Assembly (NCBI GenBank): GCA_903910385.1 | Contig: CAIVZM010000017.1 | Span: 1-64,000 of the forward strand | From: an uncultured Armatimonadota bacterium | GTDB taxonomy: Bacteria; Armatimonadota; Armatimonadia; Armatimonadales; Armatimonadaceae | DNA: 64,000 nucleotides | Direction of reading: 5' to 3' | Part shown: positions 48,796 through 57,885 of the stretch, in pieces | Position numbering within the stretch: the first letter of the stretch is position 1 | Layout: each line of letters begins with the position of its first letter | The notes under the pieces: model-generated | The model's input: the letters and a program-made list of their open reading frames with translations, nothing else | Told to the model about the DNA's origin: nothing | Databases searched by the model: none | Program-made: the position numbers and the translations under genes

Positions 48796-50214
48796 ATGAA
48801 AAATCAGCCGATTTCACGGCGTGAAGTTCTTAAAGGCGTTGGAGTAGCGATGTGCCTCCCGCTGATGGAAGCGATGGAACCTTTAAAGGCGTTCGCATCA
48901 GGACAGGACAGCGCGGTAGCGGGCAAAGCCCCGTTACGTTTCGCCGCCATGTATATGCCCAACGGAGTCAACCCGCACCAGTGGACTCCCACCGGGGCTG
49001 GAGCCGACTTTACGCTTGCCCCGATTATGAAGCCGTTGGAGAATCTCAAATCGGAGATTCTTGTCCTGACGAATCTGGCAAACAAGCACTCGTTCACCGG
49101 GGACGGTCACTACTATAAAGTTGCGCCCTTCCTGACCGGAACGGAAATTCAGAAGACCACCGGCGCGGATGTTCGTTGCGGCGCGACTTCGCTGGATCAG
49201 CGTATCGCCCAGCATATCGGCAGCTTCACTCCGTTGCCGTCATTGGAACTTTCTGTGGAAGCGCCGTGGACTTTTGTCGATACCAATGTCGGACTGACCA
49301 CTCTCTATGGCGGGCATATTTCCTGGAGTACGCCCACGACGCCTGTTTCCCGTGAAGTGAATCCGCAACTGGCTTTTGATCGCCTATTCCGACGCCATGC
49401 GCCGGGTAAGGGAACCGACCCGAAAGAGGCGAGCGTTCTGGATGCGGTTAAAGAGGATGCTCAGCGCCTCAAGAAGCGCATCTCTCTGGCGGATCGGTTG
49501 AAGCTGGAAGAGTATTTTGATTCCGTCCGCGCCGTCGAGAAGCGGATCGCTTTCGATGCTGCACGGCGCAAGCATGACCTGATGGACGACCCCGCCTGCC
49601 GTGCGGAAATCGACAAACTGGGTCAGCGAATCAAAACGTACTATGACGTGCCGGAAGGCAAGCGTAGCATCGACCATACCGAGCAGGTGCGCCTGATGAT
49701 GGATTTGATGGCTCTCGCATTCTGGACGGACGCTACCCGTGTCGCTACCTTTATGTTCGGGGTCGAAGTCAGCGGGAAGAATTTCTCGTTCATTCCGGGC
49801 GTGAGCGGGAGCTTCCATGAGATTTCGCACCATCAGAACGATAAGGCGAAACTGGAAGAATACGCCAAAATCAACGCCTGGCATATGGAGCAGTACGCCT
49901 ACTTCCTCAATCGTCTCCGCTCCTTCAAGGAAGGCGATAGCGATGTCCTGACAAATTCCATCACCCTGTGCGGCGCGGGTATACGCGATGGGAACGCCCA
50001 TGACCCGCACAATATCCCGGTAATTCTTGCCGGACGCGGCGGCGGAACCATTGCAACCGGTCGGCATCTGGTTTATGAACCCAATACGGCCTTCTGTGAT
50101 GTTCACCTGGGAATCGCCCATCGTATGGGGCTTTCGCTCAAGGAGTTCGGTGACAGCACACAGGAACTGAAAGGTCTCACTGACCCGACTTTCAAAGGGA
50201 CGGTGAAGGCATAG
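48796..50214 (+). CDS. DUF1552 protein with Tat-like signal
   Basis: The 472-residue protein begins with a twin-arginine-like signal (ISRREVLKGVGVAMCLPLM) and matches DUF1552, a secreted family always seen with DUF1592/DUF1588 cytochromes. Seen: MYMPNGVNPHQWTPTG near residue 52, LTNLANKHSFTGDGHYYKVA near 95, GTEIQKTTGADVRCG, and the C-terminal GGGTIATGRHLVYEP. DUF1552 is related to the sulfatase/DUF1501-like fold; the reaction is unknown. A hairpin terminator follows. It likely works with the DUF1592 gene product in oxidative attack on an extracellular substrate. Confidence 0.92.
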   Translation: MKNQPISRREVLKGVGVAMCLPLMEAMEPLKAFASGQDSAVAGKAPLRFAAMYMPNGVNPHQWTPTGAGADFTLAPIMKPLENLKSEILVLTNLANKHSFTGDGHYYKVAPFLTGTEIQKTTGADVRCGATSLDQRIAQHIGSFTPLPSLELSVEAPWTFVDTNVGLTTLYGGHISWSTPTTPVSREVNPQLAFDRLFRRHAPGKGTDPKEASVLDAVKEDAQRLKKRISLADRLKLEEYFDSVRAVEKRIAFDAARRKHDLMDDPACRAEIDKLGQRIKTYYDVPEGKRSIDHTEQVRLMMDLMALAFWTDATRVATFMFGVEVSGKNFSFIPGVSGSFHEISHHQNDKAKLEEYAKINAWHMEQYAYFLNRLRSFKEGDSDVLTNSITLCGAGIRDGNAHDPHNIPVILAGRGGGTIATGRHLVYEPNTAFCDVHLGIAHRMGLSLKEFGDSTQELKGLTDPTFKGTVKA

Positions 50215-50283
50215 TACGGCATAGAATGGCGTCACTTTACCGGTAGCGACCCTGTTGTCCGTTACCCTCTTCGGAATCGTTAG

Positions 50284-50315
50284 AAAAAATAGCGTCACAT
50301 CGACGCTATTTTTTT
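50284..50315 (+). terminator. Rho-independent terminator of the DUF1552 gene
   Basis: Stem AAAAAATAGCGTC (50284-50296) / GACGCTATTTTTT (50302-50314) with a 5-nt loop, starting 69 nt after the stop codon. Confidence 0.85.
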
Positions 50316-50373
50316 GACAGGTTTGTTTCATGCCTGGCGCTCGTTAGAAATGTAGTTCACTTGAGGAGATTTT

Positions 50374-51711
50374 ATGGAGTTTGGACAAGAACCCGCTCGT
50401 TACCCCGGGCCTCTCTCCGCTCGGATGCTGGAGGAACTGGGCAAATACGTGATTGCCGAACCCTATCCGTTCGTGGTCGATCTTGAGAACAGCGAGGGGA
50501 TGTATCTGGCGACAGTCGACGCGCAACGCCTCTTCGATTGGGCGGGATACTTTGGCTCCAAGCTTATCGGTCACAATCACCCTCGTCTGTATGAGCCTGA
50601 ATATGTCAAACGGCTTGTCCTCGCCGCAAACAACAAAGTCGCCAATCCGGATTTTCTGACGCCGGAATGTCTGGAATACTACCGCCTGCTGTATCGCCTC
50701 GCCCCCGAATCGATGAAGTCATCCACGCTCGAAGTCTACGCCGTCAATAGCGGGGCGGAAGCGGTGGAAAACATGATGAAGTACCTGGTCGCCAAATTTG
50801 GCGCCAAGCGACGGGCGGAAGGAAAAAGCCTGACCAATCGCCGCTTTCTTTATTTCGATCAGGGTTTCCATGGGCGCACCGTCTTCGCTCTGAGCGTCAC
50901 GCAGACTATTGACCCGGTCGCTACCAAAGATTTTCACGGACTGACGACAGTAGGAAATGTGAAATTGCCGTTTCCGGCGGTCAATACGTCCGAGTCAATC
51001 GAGGAAAACCGGCGGCGCACTGAGGATGCCCTTCGCATTGTCGAGTTGACCCTACAACAGATGAAGGACGAGATCATCGGCATCATTATCGAACCGATTC
51101 AGGGCGCGGGCGGTCAACGGGTAGCTCAACCGCATTTTTTCCGGGGATTGTCCCAACTCGCCCATCAGTACGATGTCTATCTCGCGTTCGATGAAGTGCA
51201 GACCTCGCTGGGACCGACCGGGAAATTGTTCGCCATCGACCACTATGATTTGCCCTATCCGCCGATGGCGGTGGCGGTCGGGAAAAAGTTCGGGGTAGGC
51301 GCAGTCTATATGCGTGAGCCTCTGGAAGATGTCGGCGTGCTGGATTCCACCTGGGGTGGGACTCTGGCGGACATGGTACGGGTCGTTCAGGAAGTCAAAA
51401 TCCTCGAAGAGGAAAACCTCATCGCTCATGCGGCGCAAAACGGCGAGTATCTGGCGGAAGAATTGCGCGAATTAGCGAATCTCCCGAATTCCCCGATAAC
51501 CAATGTACGCGGTATGGGACTGTATCAGGGTTTTTCTCTCAAGGAACCTGCCAATAAGGGACGACTTATCGGGATTGCTCGTGAGAAATATGACCTCCTC
51601 CTTTTGGGGGCTGGCTCTGATGCTATACGGACACGCCCCAATCTATCCGTGACGAAAGACGACATCGACCGGTTTTTAGGAATTTTAAGGCAAGCTCTCG
51701 GGGAGATTTAA
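50374..51711 (+). CDS. lat: Class III aminotransferase, L-lysine 6-aminotransferase-like
   Basis: The 445-residue PLP enzyme resembles L-lysine epsilon-aminotransferase: EPYPFVVDLENSEGMYLATV, FDWAGYFGSKLIGHNHPRL, AVNSGAEAVENMMKYLVAKF, LYFDQGFHGRTVFALSVTQT, YLAFDEVQTSLGPTG with Asp contacting PLP, AVGKKFGVGAVYMRE with the Schiff-base Lys, and STWGGTLADMVR. It would transfer the side-chain amino group of lysine to 2-oxoglutarate, forming alpha-aminoadipate semialdehyde. GAGGAG lies 6 nt upstream of the ATG. It is alone between terminator and next gene, so the pathway partner lies elsewhere. Confidence 0.88.
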   Translation: MEFGQEPARYPGPLSARMLEELGKYVIAEPYPFVVDLENSEGMYLATVDAQRLFDWAGYFGSKLIGHNHPRLYEPEYVKRLVLAANNKVANPDFLTPECLEYYRLLYRLAPESMKSSTLEVYAVNSGAEAVENMMKYLVAKFGAKRRAEGKSLTNRRFLYFDQGFHGRTVFALSVTQTIDPVATKDFHGLTTVGNVKLPFPAVNTSESIEENRRRTEDALRIVELTLQQMKDEIIGIIIEPIQGAGGQRVAQPHFFRGLSQLAHQYDVYLAFDEVQTSLGPTGKLFAIDHYDLPYPPMAVAVGKKFGVGAVYMREPLEDVGVLDSTWGGTLADMVRVVQEVKILEEENLIAHAAQNGEYLAEELRELANLPNSPITNVRGMGLYQGFSLKEPANKGRLIGIAREKYDLLLLGAGSDAIRTRPNLSVTKDDIDRFLGILRQALGEI

Positions 51712-51777
51712 GAAACGGTCTCCACGATCCTTTTTGAGGTAACATAGGAGTAGCGAACGTAGAGATCGGAGAGCCGG

Positions 51778-52656
51778 ATGCGTCAGGCGCAATTACGATG
51801 GGAACAGATCAACCCGCAGGTCGCTGAGCGGGTGGGGGAACGTCTGCGTCTGACAGAGCGGATGGATATACCCCATGTCACCCGGCAAGGAAAGGCTGTT
51901 TCTTCCGGGGAATCCGTACGCGCATGGGCGTTTTCCGCTTTCGTCGCGACGTTATTCATCGGATTGTACCTGTGCGTCTTCTTTAATTTTGGTGAGGTGG
52001 CGACAACGGCGTTCGCCGTCCTGCCAGTCGGTCTGCTGGTTTCCACCACTTCGCCCGCCAGCGTGCGAAAGCGCGAAGCGGCGGAACGGCGTCTGCGCGG
52101 ACCGATCCGCGCCGATCAGCAACTGCGGGCTGCTTTCGATCAGATCGCTGTCAGCCGCGCGGAGCGTCTGTACGGGGAAATTGTTTGCGCTCTCGCCGCC
52201 GAACCGGAGACGGGCGACCGTCAGTTACGGCGTGAAATCCTGCGCGAATGTAATTTGCTATTGCGCGATTACTTTCGTATCCATGACAAGCGTCAACGCG
52301 CTACACGGCTCGCTACTCCCGAGCAGTCCCTCCTGAATTTGGAAATCACGTCCGAACGCGCCGCTCTGGAAGCGCGACGAGACGCCGCCAGCGACTTTAT
52401 CGCACAGGAATCCTGGCGGGAAAGTTTATCGCTTCTCGAAGAACGGGCAGACTCCGTCCGATCCCTGCACAATGCGCTCGCTCGTCTGGAAGCGCATGAG
52501 GAAGTGTTGTGTCAGGCGCTGGCGCTGGCGCATGCCGCCCTGATTCGCGCATCGATTTCTCAGGAGCAGTTTCGCGCCCCGGAAATCGCGCATTTACGCC
52601 GTGCCGTCCGTCGCCTGACCGCTCGCGCCACTGCTGAGGATGAACTGGACTCCTGA
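51778..52656 (+). CDS. Membrane protein with helical coiled-coil domain, unknown family
   Basis: The 292-residue protein has a charged N-terminus of about 45 residues, two close membrane helices (about 48-70 and 76-95; AFSAFVATLFIGLYLCVFF) and a C-terminal region of about 190 residues that is almost all helical, Arg/Glu/Leu/Ala-rich, with heptad-like spacing. Both ends would be cytoplasmic if the helices form a hairpin. No known domain is recognised. CGGAG lies 6 nt before the ATG. Confidence 0.72.
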   Translation: MRQAQLRWEQINPQVAERVGERLRLTERMDIPHVTRQGKAVSSGESVRAWAFSAFVATLFIGLYLCVFFNFGEVATTAFAVLPVGLLVSTTSPASVRKREAAERRLRGPIRADQQLRAAFDQIAVSRAERLYGEIVCALAAEPETGDRQLRREILRECNLLLRDYFRIHDKRQRATRLATPEQSLLNLEITSERAALEARRDAASDFIAQESWRESLSLLEERADSVRSLHNALARLEAHEEVLCQALALAHAALIRASISQEQFRAPEIAHLRRAVRRLTARATAEDELDS

Positions 52657-52712
52657 ATCGACAATGCGAAGTTCCGTCTCAAGATGGTAGCATTGCGGAT
52701 TGCCGCCCTGGT

Positions 52713-52742
52713 TTGACAGGGGGCTGGTATTGGCGTTACAAT
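52713..52742 (+). promoter_or_regulatory. Sigma-70-type promoter of yebC
   Basis: Consensus TTGACA (52713-52718), 18-nt spacer, TACAAT (52737-52742), about 50 nt before the yebC start. Confidence 0.75.
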
Positions 52743-52793
52743 TCTCCGTTATACGCCTGGTCGCGATGACCCGGAACAGGAGCGAATCTTTAT

Positions 52794-53540
52794 ATGTCAG
52801 GCCATAGCAAATGGCATAATATACGCCTTCGCAAAGGCAAGCAGGATGCGGAACGCGGTAAGACTTTTACCAAACTCGCAAAAGAAATTATCATGGCGGC
52901 GAAGGATGGCGGCGGTAATCCCGATACGAACATTCGCCTCCGGACGGCAGTGGAGACGGCGCGAAAATCCTCCATGCCCAACGATAATATCAAGCGAGCT
53001 ATACAGCGTGGCACCGGCGAACTGGAAGGCGTCAGTTATGAAGAATTGACCTACGAAGGGTACGGCCCCGGCGGGGCGGCCTTTCTGGTGCAGTGTTTGA
53101 CGGACAACAAGCAACGCACGGTGGCGGATGTCCGCGCTATTTTTACCAAGCTGGGTGGACGTCTTGCGGAATCTGGCTCCGTTGGCTACCTTTTCAATCC
53201 CACCGGCGTCTTTCTGATCGATCCCGGCGTCACTACGGAAGAGAGTCTGATGGAAGTTGTTCTGGATGCTGGCGCGGAAGATGTCCAGCCTACCGACGAG
53301 GGTGGCTTCGAAGTGACGACCGCTTTTGAAGACTTCGGCGCGGTCCGTGCGGCGCTGGACACCGCTAAGATTGCGGTAGCCTCCGCCGAAACGACCATGA
53401 TTCCGATGACGACGGTCACGCTGGAAGGCAAGGACGTTGAACAAGCGTTCAAACTTTACGACCGCCTGGACGATAATGATGACGTGCAAAACGTCTACGC
53501 TAATTTCGACGCTTCGGAAGAAGCGCTCGCTGCGGCGTAG
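52794..53540 (+). CDS. yebC: YebC/PmpR family protein
   Basis: The 248-residue protein begins SGHSKWHNIRLRKGKQDAER, the invariant YebC start, with NIRLRTAVETARKSSMPNDN, ELTYEGYGPGGAAFLVQCLT and DNKQRTVADVRAIFTKLGG. YebC-family proteins are described both as transcriptional regulators and as ribosome-associated factors helping translation of proline stretches. Length is normal. AGGAG lies about 12 nt before the ATG. It has a consensus promoter of its own; a possible weak hairpin after the stop overlaps the next gene start. Confidence 0.96.
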   Translation: MSGHSKWHNIRLRKGKQDAERGKTFTKLAKEIIMAAKDGGGNPDTNIRLRTAVETARKSSMPNDNIKRAIQRGTGELEGVSYEELTYEGYGPGGAAFLVQCLTDNKQRTVADVRAIFTKLGGRLAESGSVGYLFNPTGVFLIDPGVTTEESLMEVVLDAGAEDVQPTDEGGFEVTTAFEDFGAVRAALDTAKIAVASAETTMIPMTTVTLEGKDVEQAFKLYDRLDDNDDVQNVYANFDASEEALAAA

Positions 53541-53563
53541 GGTCTCGTCTTAATCAGATGGAC

Positions 53564-53606
53564 GCTCTCATCGGTCTCGCCCTGGCAGGGAAGCGCTGGT
53601 GAGAGC
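53564..53606 (+). promoter_or_regulatory. Inverted repeat covering the ribosome binding site of the 667-residue protein gene
   Basis: GCTCTCATC (53564-53572) can pair with GGTGAGAGC (53598-53606) over 9 bp with one G-U wobble. The right arm is the only Shine-Dalgarno-like sequence and directly abuts the ATG at 53607, so folding would block initiation; it could also act as the yebC terminator. Confidence 0.35.
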
Positions 53607-55610
53607 ATGACCTGGAAGACGGATACCAAAAAATATCGTTGTGAGCGCTCAAGCCTCAACACTGCGTCTCGGTATGCTCCCGGCGGCGAAGAACGTCTGG
53701 AACTCTCCTTAACGTCCCGCGCAACCCTGCGCCTCTTTCTTCAATGCGCTCTGGCGTTCTTTGTCGGTGTAAACGTTATGGCGCTTTGCGCCAACAAGGT
53801 TTTTGCCTCCCCTCCGCAACTGGATGCCGCCCCGGCGTTCGGGGACACTTTGTTCCTCTCAAAGTGGCAGACGGTCAATGTGACGGTGGCAAATCCGGCG
53901 GATGGCGATGCATTCCAGGGCGAAATTCAAGTCGCAATAGAGGATCAATCGACGGGGCAGCGCCTGATGGCGTTTGGTCGTTCGGTGGCGTTGCCGCGAG
54001 GGGCGGGAAGCGTCCGTGTCCCGATCACGATTTACCTGACGGATCGCGTCCTTAACAGCGGGCTTCATCTCTTGTTGATCGCTTCCCCGAATCAGGGTGG
54101 TAATTTGATGGCGCAGAGAACCATCAAAAGTCTGTCCAGGTGGATCAACGGCGCCGCTCTGGTGGCGGTGACGCAAGTGCCAGACGGAATCGGAGCGCCT
54201 GCGGGTACAGATATTCGATTGATTACTTCGGCGCAACCCCCGAACTCTCCGCCCGCCCTGCCAATTCGGGTAACATACGCAACGGATCCATCCGCCTTGC
54301 CAGATCGCGCCGCAGGGTATCAGGCGGCGGAAGCGGTATGGCTGGGACCGGATATATCCCCTGGCGTATTTTCAGATACTCAGGCGGAAGCTTTGCGACG
54401 ATATGTTTCCATCGGTGGACTTTTACTTCCCTCGAGCGTCGCCGCAGAAAAATTACGTAAGGATGAGCGTTTTCGCCCCTGGATACCGCCGCCGGGCGTG
54501 GCTGTGGCTCGTTCGATTGGGCGGGGAACCGTATCGATTCTCAACGACAATGCCATTCCTGCAAACGCTACGGACGCCGTGGTTTTCTGGCGGCGATTTC
54601 TGCAACAACAGATACCGCCGCAAAGCGTGGGGCGTGTGGCGAGTGACAACGATGGATTCGGATACAACTATTTCGCTAACAGCGTACTTCATCTTTCTGG
54701 ATTATCTTCCCCCAGCGTTGTCGGAGTCGGTGGGTTTCTCCTCGGTTATCTGCTTCTGATCGTTCCCGTAAATTACCTTATTCTCAAGCGTCTCGACCGA
54801 CGCGAATGGGCATGGTTCACCATTCCAACTTTCGCTGCCCTGTTTTCGCTTGGGGCGTATGGCTTCAGCTATGCCACGAAAGGAAGGCAGGTGTGGGTAA
54901 ATATCGCAAGCATCGCCGAGATGACGAACGAAAGCGGCGAAGCATTGATACATTCCGCAATAGGTCTCTATTCCCCGGTGCGCGCTCGCTACAATGTCGG
55001 TATAGATGCCGCAGACGCTGTGGTCTGGCGTCAGGATGACGGTCTTATGGGGGAAGCGAATATTTCGAATCCTCTGTTTTTCGAGCGCGACTCGGGCGGT
55101 TCCGTCGCGCAGGGCGTCACGACTCCCATGTGGGGGATGGCGGTAACGCTGGCGCAGACAACCAGTATCACATTGAAGGACGGCTTTACGATTCAGTCCG
55201 TGAGAAAGGGAAGCGAAATTGAAGGGACGGTGATAAACCGGACGGGGCGACCATTAGAGAATGTTGTGATTCGTCTTGGTTCCAACGGAAAACGTCTCGG
55301 AAACCTGGGGTCGGGTCAGACGCTTGCGTTTCGCTTTCATACTGGAAGGGAAGATCGCCTTGCGATGGAAACTGGCTTCGAACTGGAACCGCCTCAAGAA
55401 GCCAAACCGTCGGCGGAAGTGATGCGGCGTCGGGTTGCCGCCGGGATTTCGCAGGGAGCGTTCGAAGGTCTGGGACTTCAATTCAGTGAAAAACGCCTGA
55501 CGTTGACCGGTTGGTCGTATGAACCTCTAATGCCCGTGCAAATCGATGGGCGTAGCGTTAACTCCGGCGAAAACGTTTCCCTGATCATCGTTTCCAGGGA
55601 CGTTCCCTGA
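53607..55610 (+). CDS. Large extracytoplasmic membrane protein, paralogue of the ABC-associated fusion protein
   Basis: The 667-residue protein has a cytoplasmic N-terminal segment, a first membrane helix at about 45-68, an immunoglobulin-like domain (about 75-190), a flavodoxin/GATase-like segment (AEAVWLGPDISPG, RRYVSIGGLLLPSSV, about 228-275), two membrane helices (about 365-415; GGFLLGYLLLIVPVNYLILK, RREWAWFTIPTFAALFSLG) and a beta-rich C-terminal region. The order matches residues 100-865 of the protein at 25406-28003, without the zinc finger. The nearest sigma/anti-sigma genes are at 56490-57571, convergent to it. It probably forms part of a similar envelope system whose exporter is not in this window. 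Confidence 0.75.
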   Translation: MTWKTDTKKYRCERSSLNTASRYAPGGEERLELSLTSRATLRLFLQCALAFFVGVNVMALCANKVFASPPQLDAAPAFGDTLFLSKWQTVNVTVANPADGDAFQGEIQVAIEDQSTGQRLMAFGRSVALPRGAGSVRVPITIYLTDRVLNSGLHLLLIASPNQGGNLMAQRTIKSLSRWINGAALVAVTQVPDGIGAPAGTDIRLITSAQPPNSPPALPIRVTYATDPSALPDRAAGYQAAEAVWLGPDISPGVFSDTQAEALRRYVSIGGLLLPSSVAAEKLRKDERFRPWIPPPGVAVARSIGRGTVSILNDNAIPANATDAVVFWRRFLQQQIPPQSVGRVASDNDGFGYNYFANSVLHLSGLSSPSVVGVGGFLLGYLLLIVPVNYLILKRLDRREWAWFTIPTFAALFSLGAYGFSYATKGRQVWVNIASIAEMTNESGEALIHSAIGLYSPVRARYNVGIDAADAVVWRQDDGLMGEANISNPLFFERDSGGSVAQGVTTPMWGMAVTLAQTTSITLKDGFTIQSVRKGSEIEGTVINRTGRPLENVVIRLGSNGKRLGNLGSGQTLAFRFHTGREDRLAMETGFELEPPQEAKPSAEVMRRRVAAGISQGAFEGLGLQFSEKRLTLTGWSYEPLMPVQIDGRSVNSGENVSLIIVSRDVP

Positions 55611-55635
55611 GTATGGTCACCAACATGACCACGAT

Positions 55636-56490
55636 TTAACCGCGCAATTCCAGACTCGCCTCAACGGTCTCGGTAACCGCCGCGACAATGATACGATCAC
55701 CCTCGACACGCTCTATACGAACCGTCGCTCCCGGTTCCAGAAAGCCCGTTTCCGAAACGACAATTGCCTGAATCCCCATGAACTCCGCCGTTCCGGTGGG
55801 GCGCAGTGCGATCAAGGTGGTTCCGATCTGACCGGGTCTCAATAGGGGGGCATCGCTGACCGATGGATTGAGAACTGCGTGCTGTTGTTGGATGCGTAGT
55901 CGTTCCTGTTGCCATGCAGGGGATTTCGGGAGATACGCCAGAAACGCGATTCCCGTGACGACCGTCATGAACAGGGTGACAAGCGCCGCAAAGGCGGCGT
56001 TATGCGTACTGCTCAAAGCGATCAGCATCCCGGAAAAAAGGAGCGCAAACCCGCCGATCGCTAATCCTCTGCCCGGCAGAGCGTGCACTTCCAGCAAAAC
56101 TCCGGCTAGACCTGCCAACAGAAGAATGATGCCCACCCATCCTACTTCCCCGATGATGACCTGCGCGACAAAAGCGGTAATCAGAAAAAGGACGCCCAGT
56201 GTGCCACGTAAATCCCAGTCGGTAGGTGTCAGGAGATCCCAATAGACCAGAAGTAGCCCGATAGCAAGGAGGCAAAACAAAGGCAGGGGACGGACAATGA
56301 TCTGCGCCGCGCTATTGAGCCATCCGGTAGACGAGGGATGCGCTGGCGCAACAACGACTCCCTGCGCATAAGCGACTATACTCGCACACAGGGCAAGCAG
56401 AATAGCCAACCCTGCATGCAACAGCATTTGCCACAAAAATTTGACTGGGGCGCCGTCCGACCGAAACGCCGCTCGAATCATGCCTGTCAT
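55636..56490 (-). CDS. NfeD-like membrane protein
   Basis: The 284-residue protein has an N-terminal hydrophobic segment (about 15-45), a cluster of five or so membrane helices (about 65-190) including LVYWDLLTPTDWDLRGTLGV and GVLLEVHALPGRGLAIGGF, and a soluble C-terminal OB-fold domain (about 215-284; GTAEFMGIQAIVVSETGFL, GATVRIERVEGDRIIV). This is the full-length NfeD layout without the N-terminal protease domain. NfeD proteins partner with SPFH/stomatin proteins in membrane microdomains; none is next to it here. The start overlaps the anti-sigma stop by 1 nt (TGATG), giving a sigma/anti-sigma/NfeD operon. Confidence 0.87.
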   Translation of the reverse strand: MTGMIRAAFRSDGAPVKFLWQMLLHAGLAILLALCASIVAYAQGVVVAPAHPSSTGWLNSAAQIIVRPLPLFCLLAIGLLLVYWDLLTPTDWDLRGTLGVLFLITAFVAQVIIGEVGWVGIILLLAGLAGVLLEVHALPGRGLAIGGFALLFSGMLIALSSTHNAAFAALVTLFMTVVTGIAFLAYLPKSPAWQQERLRIQQQHAVLNPSVSDAPLLRPGQIGTTLIALRPTGTAEFMGIQAIVVSETGFLEPGATVRIERVEGDRIIVAAVTETVEASLELRG

Positions 56491-56921
56491 CAGGCAACCC
56501 GACTTCCTTCGTTCGCAGTGAACGGATCATTTTTGACGTACTTGCTCATACGCGCCTCCGTATTGGCGGCAAGCACCTGTGTAAAGACAATCGCTCCCGC
56601 CGCAACGGAACCGAGGAATCTACCTGCTTTGAGTTTCAGTCTCCCGCCGAATGCAAGCTTTTCTTCCTGATCGATTGCGGCGATTTTAGGCGCCATTTCC
56701 GCCCAGATGTCCAGCGCCGGCTCACGACGCGGCACCTGATGATGAAGCAGATGCATTAGCATTCGCATCTGGCGTTCCTCATGAGCGCAATCTGAACATT
56801 CCTTGATATGCCGTTCAATCAGCTGTTGCCGGGGGGAGGGAAGGGATCCCTCCACATAGTCCGACAGCGCCTCCCGGACGGGAGCGCACTGCGTCGTGCT
56901 ATTACCCATTCCGCCGCTCAT
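56490..56921 (-). CDS. Membrane anti-sigma factor with zinc finger
   Basis: The 143-residue protein has the ZAS finger: Cys12, then His38, Cys42 and Cys45 in HIKECSDC. A single membrane helix (about residues 101-118) follows, with a short outer tail. It should bind the sigma factor encoded just upstream and hold it at the membrane. Its ATG overlaps the sigma stop (ATGA), so the two are made together. No protease gene for its cleavage is near. Confidence 0.88.
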   Translation of the reverse strand: MSGGMGNSTTQCAPVREALSDYVEGSLPSPRQQLIERHIKECSDCAHEERQMRMLMHLLHHQVPRREPALDIWAEMAPKIAAIDQEEKLAFGGRLKLKAGRFLGSVAAGAIVFTQVLAANTEARMSKYVKNDPFTANEGSRVA

Positions 56922-57571
56922 CGTACATTACCCCCTTCTAAAATTGCCAGATAAGGTTGAAAACGCTTTTTAAACGCTTGTCTGGCGCGATGAATTTTCG
57001 ACTTGACATTGACCAACGAAAGTTCCGTCACCTGACAAATCTCCTCATAACTCAATTGCTCAAAATCACGCAGGATCAGCAAGAGCCGAGCCTCCGCCGG
57101 AAGAGTAACAAGAACCTTATCGACGATGCGCTGTAACTCGCGGGTCTCGCAGAGTCTGGCGACATCCATATTCGCGTCAATAGGTTCATTACCCGGATGC
57201 TCTTCCTGTGATTCTTCGAGCGAATCCTCAGTTATAACATTCTTGTGGCGCAAATGGTTCAGACAAGTATGCCGTGCGATGGTGAACAGCCAGGTGGAAA
57301 ACTTGCTATCCCCCCGGAACGTTTTGAGCGAACGATATGCCTTCAGGAAGACGTCCTGCGTCAAATCGTAGGCGTCTTCCCCGCGCACCATCCGTGTCAC
57401 CAGATTGAAAATCGGCGTCTGATACTTGCGAAATAGCGCCTCGAACGCTTTCGGGTCGCCACCGAGATGCTGGCGCACCAATACAGCGTCCGGGTCTATC
57501 ACCCGTACTCCTGTACCGACTGCCGCAGCCTGTGGCGAGAGCGTCACCCCTCCCCGTCCTGTCCAGGGCAT
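56918..57571 (-). CDS. ECF-type RNA polymerase sigma factor
   Basis: From ATG 57571 the protein has 217 residues with region 2 (LFRKYQTPIFNLVTRMVRG and DAYDLTQDVFLKAYRSLKTF) and region 4 (LPAEARLLLILRDFEQLSYE and ICQVTELSLVNVKSKIHRAR). AGGAGG (57581-57586 on the minus strand) sits 9 nt before this ATG, which supports it over the upstream ATG at 57643; the extra 24 residues would be unusual. It heads the operon with its anti-sigma factor and NfeD. Confidence 0.92.
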   Translation of the reverse strand: MPWTGRGGVTLSPQAAAVGTGVRVIDPDAVLVRQHLGGDPKAFEALFRKYQTPIFNLVTRMVRGEDAYDLTQDVFLKAYRSLKTFRGDSKFSTWLFTIARHTCLNHLRHKNVITEDSLEESQEEHPGNEPIDANMDVARLCETRELQRIVDKVLVTLPAEARLLLILRDFEQLSYEEICQVTELSLVNVKSKIHRARQAFKKRFQPYLAILEGGNVR

Positions 57572-57734
57572 ATTAATAGCCCTCCTGCGTCCTGTCGGCA
57601 ATGCCGTCCGTATCGCTTCCGCGACCTGGATGCCCGAACTCATTGTTCATGCATTCCTATTATAAACTTATAAACCGATTTCTACACGGCGCGATTGATA
57701 TTCGCGCTCTGCGATCCACTCTCGTATGGTGTTA

Positions 57735-57754
57735 TGACCCGTTGCGACGGGTCA
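57735..57754. promoter_or_regulatory. Palindrome in the sigma/feo intergenic region
   Basis: TGACCCGT (57735-57742), centre TGCG, ACGGGTCA (57747-57754): an 8-bp perfect inverted repeat without a T-tract, more like a protein-binding site than a terminator. It is 164 nt from the sigma start and 239 nt from feoA. Confidence 0.35.
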
Positions 57755-57885
57755 GGTTGCGTAATTACGCCACTTTTTTCCTGTTTGTCAAAAAAGAACA
57801 AAAATGCGTCACGAACTCTCAATAGATGGACACGTGCAGAGGGTTGTTGGTTGCGCGGTTCCGGGGAAGAATAGAGAGGCAGAAC

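Noticed and set aside
50314-50319. TTGACA as -35 of the aminotransferase gene
   Set aside because: No -10-like hexamer lies 16-18 nt downstream, and the hexamer overlaps the end of a terminator.
57572-57643. Start of the second ECF sigma gene at 57643
   Set aside because: ATG 57571 has AGGAGG 9 nt upstream, whereas the ATG at 57643 has a weaker site and adds a non-conserved extension.
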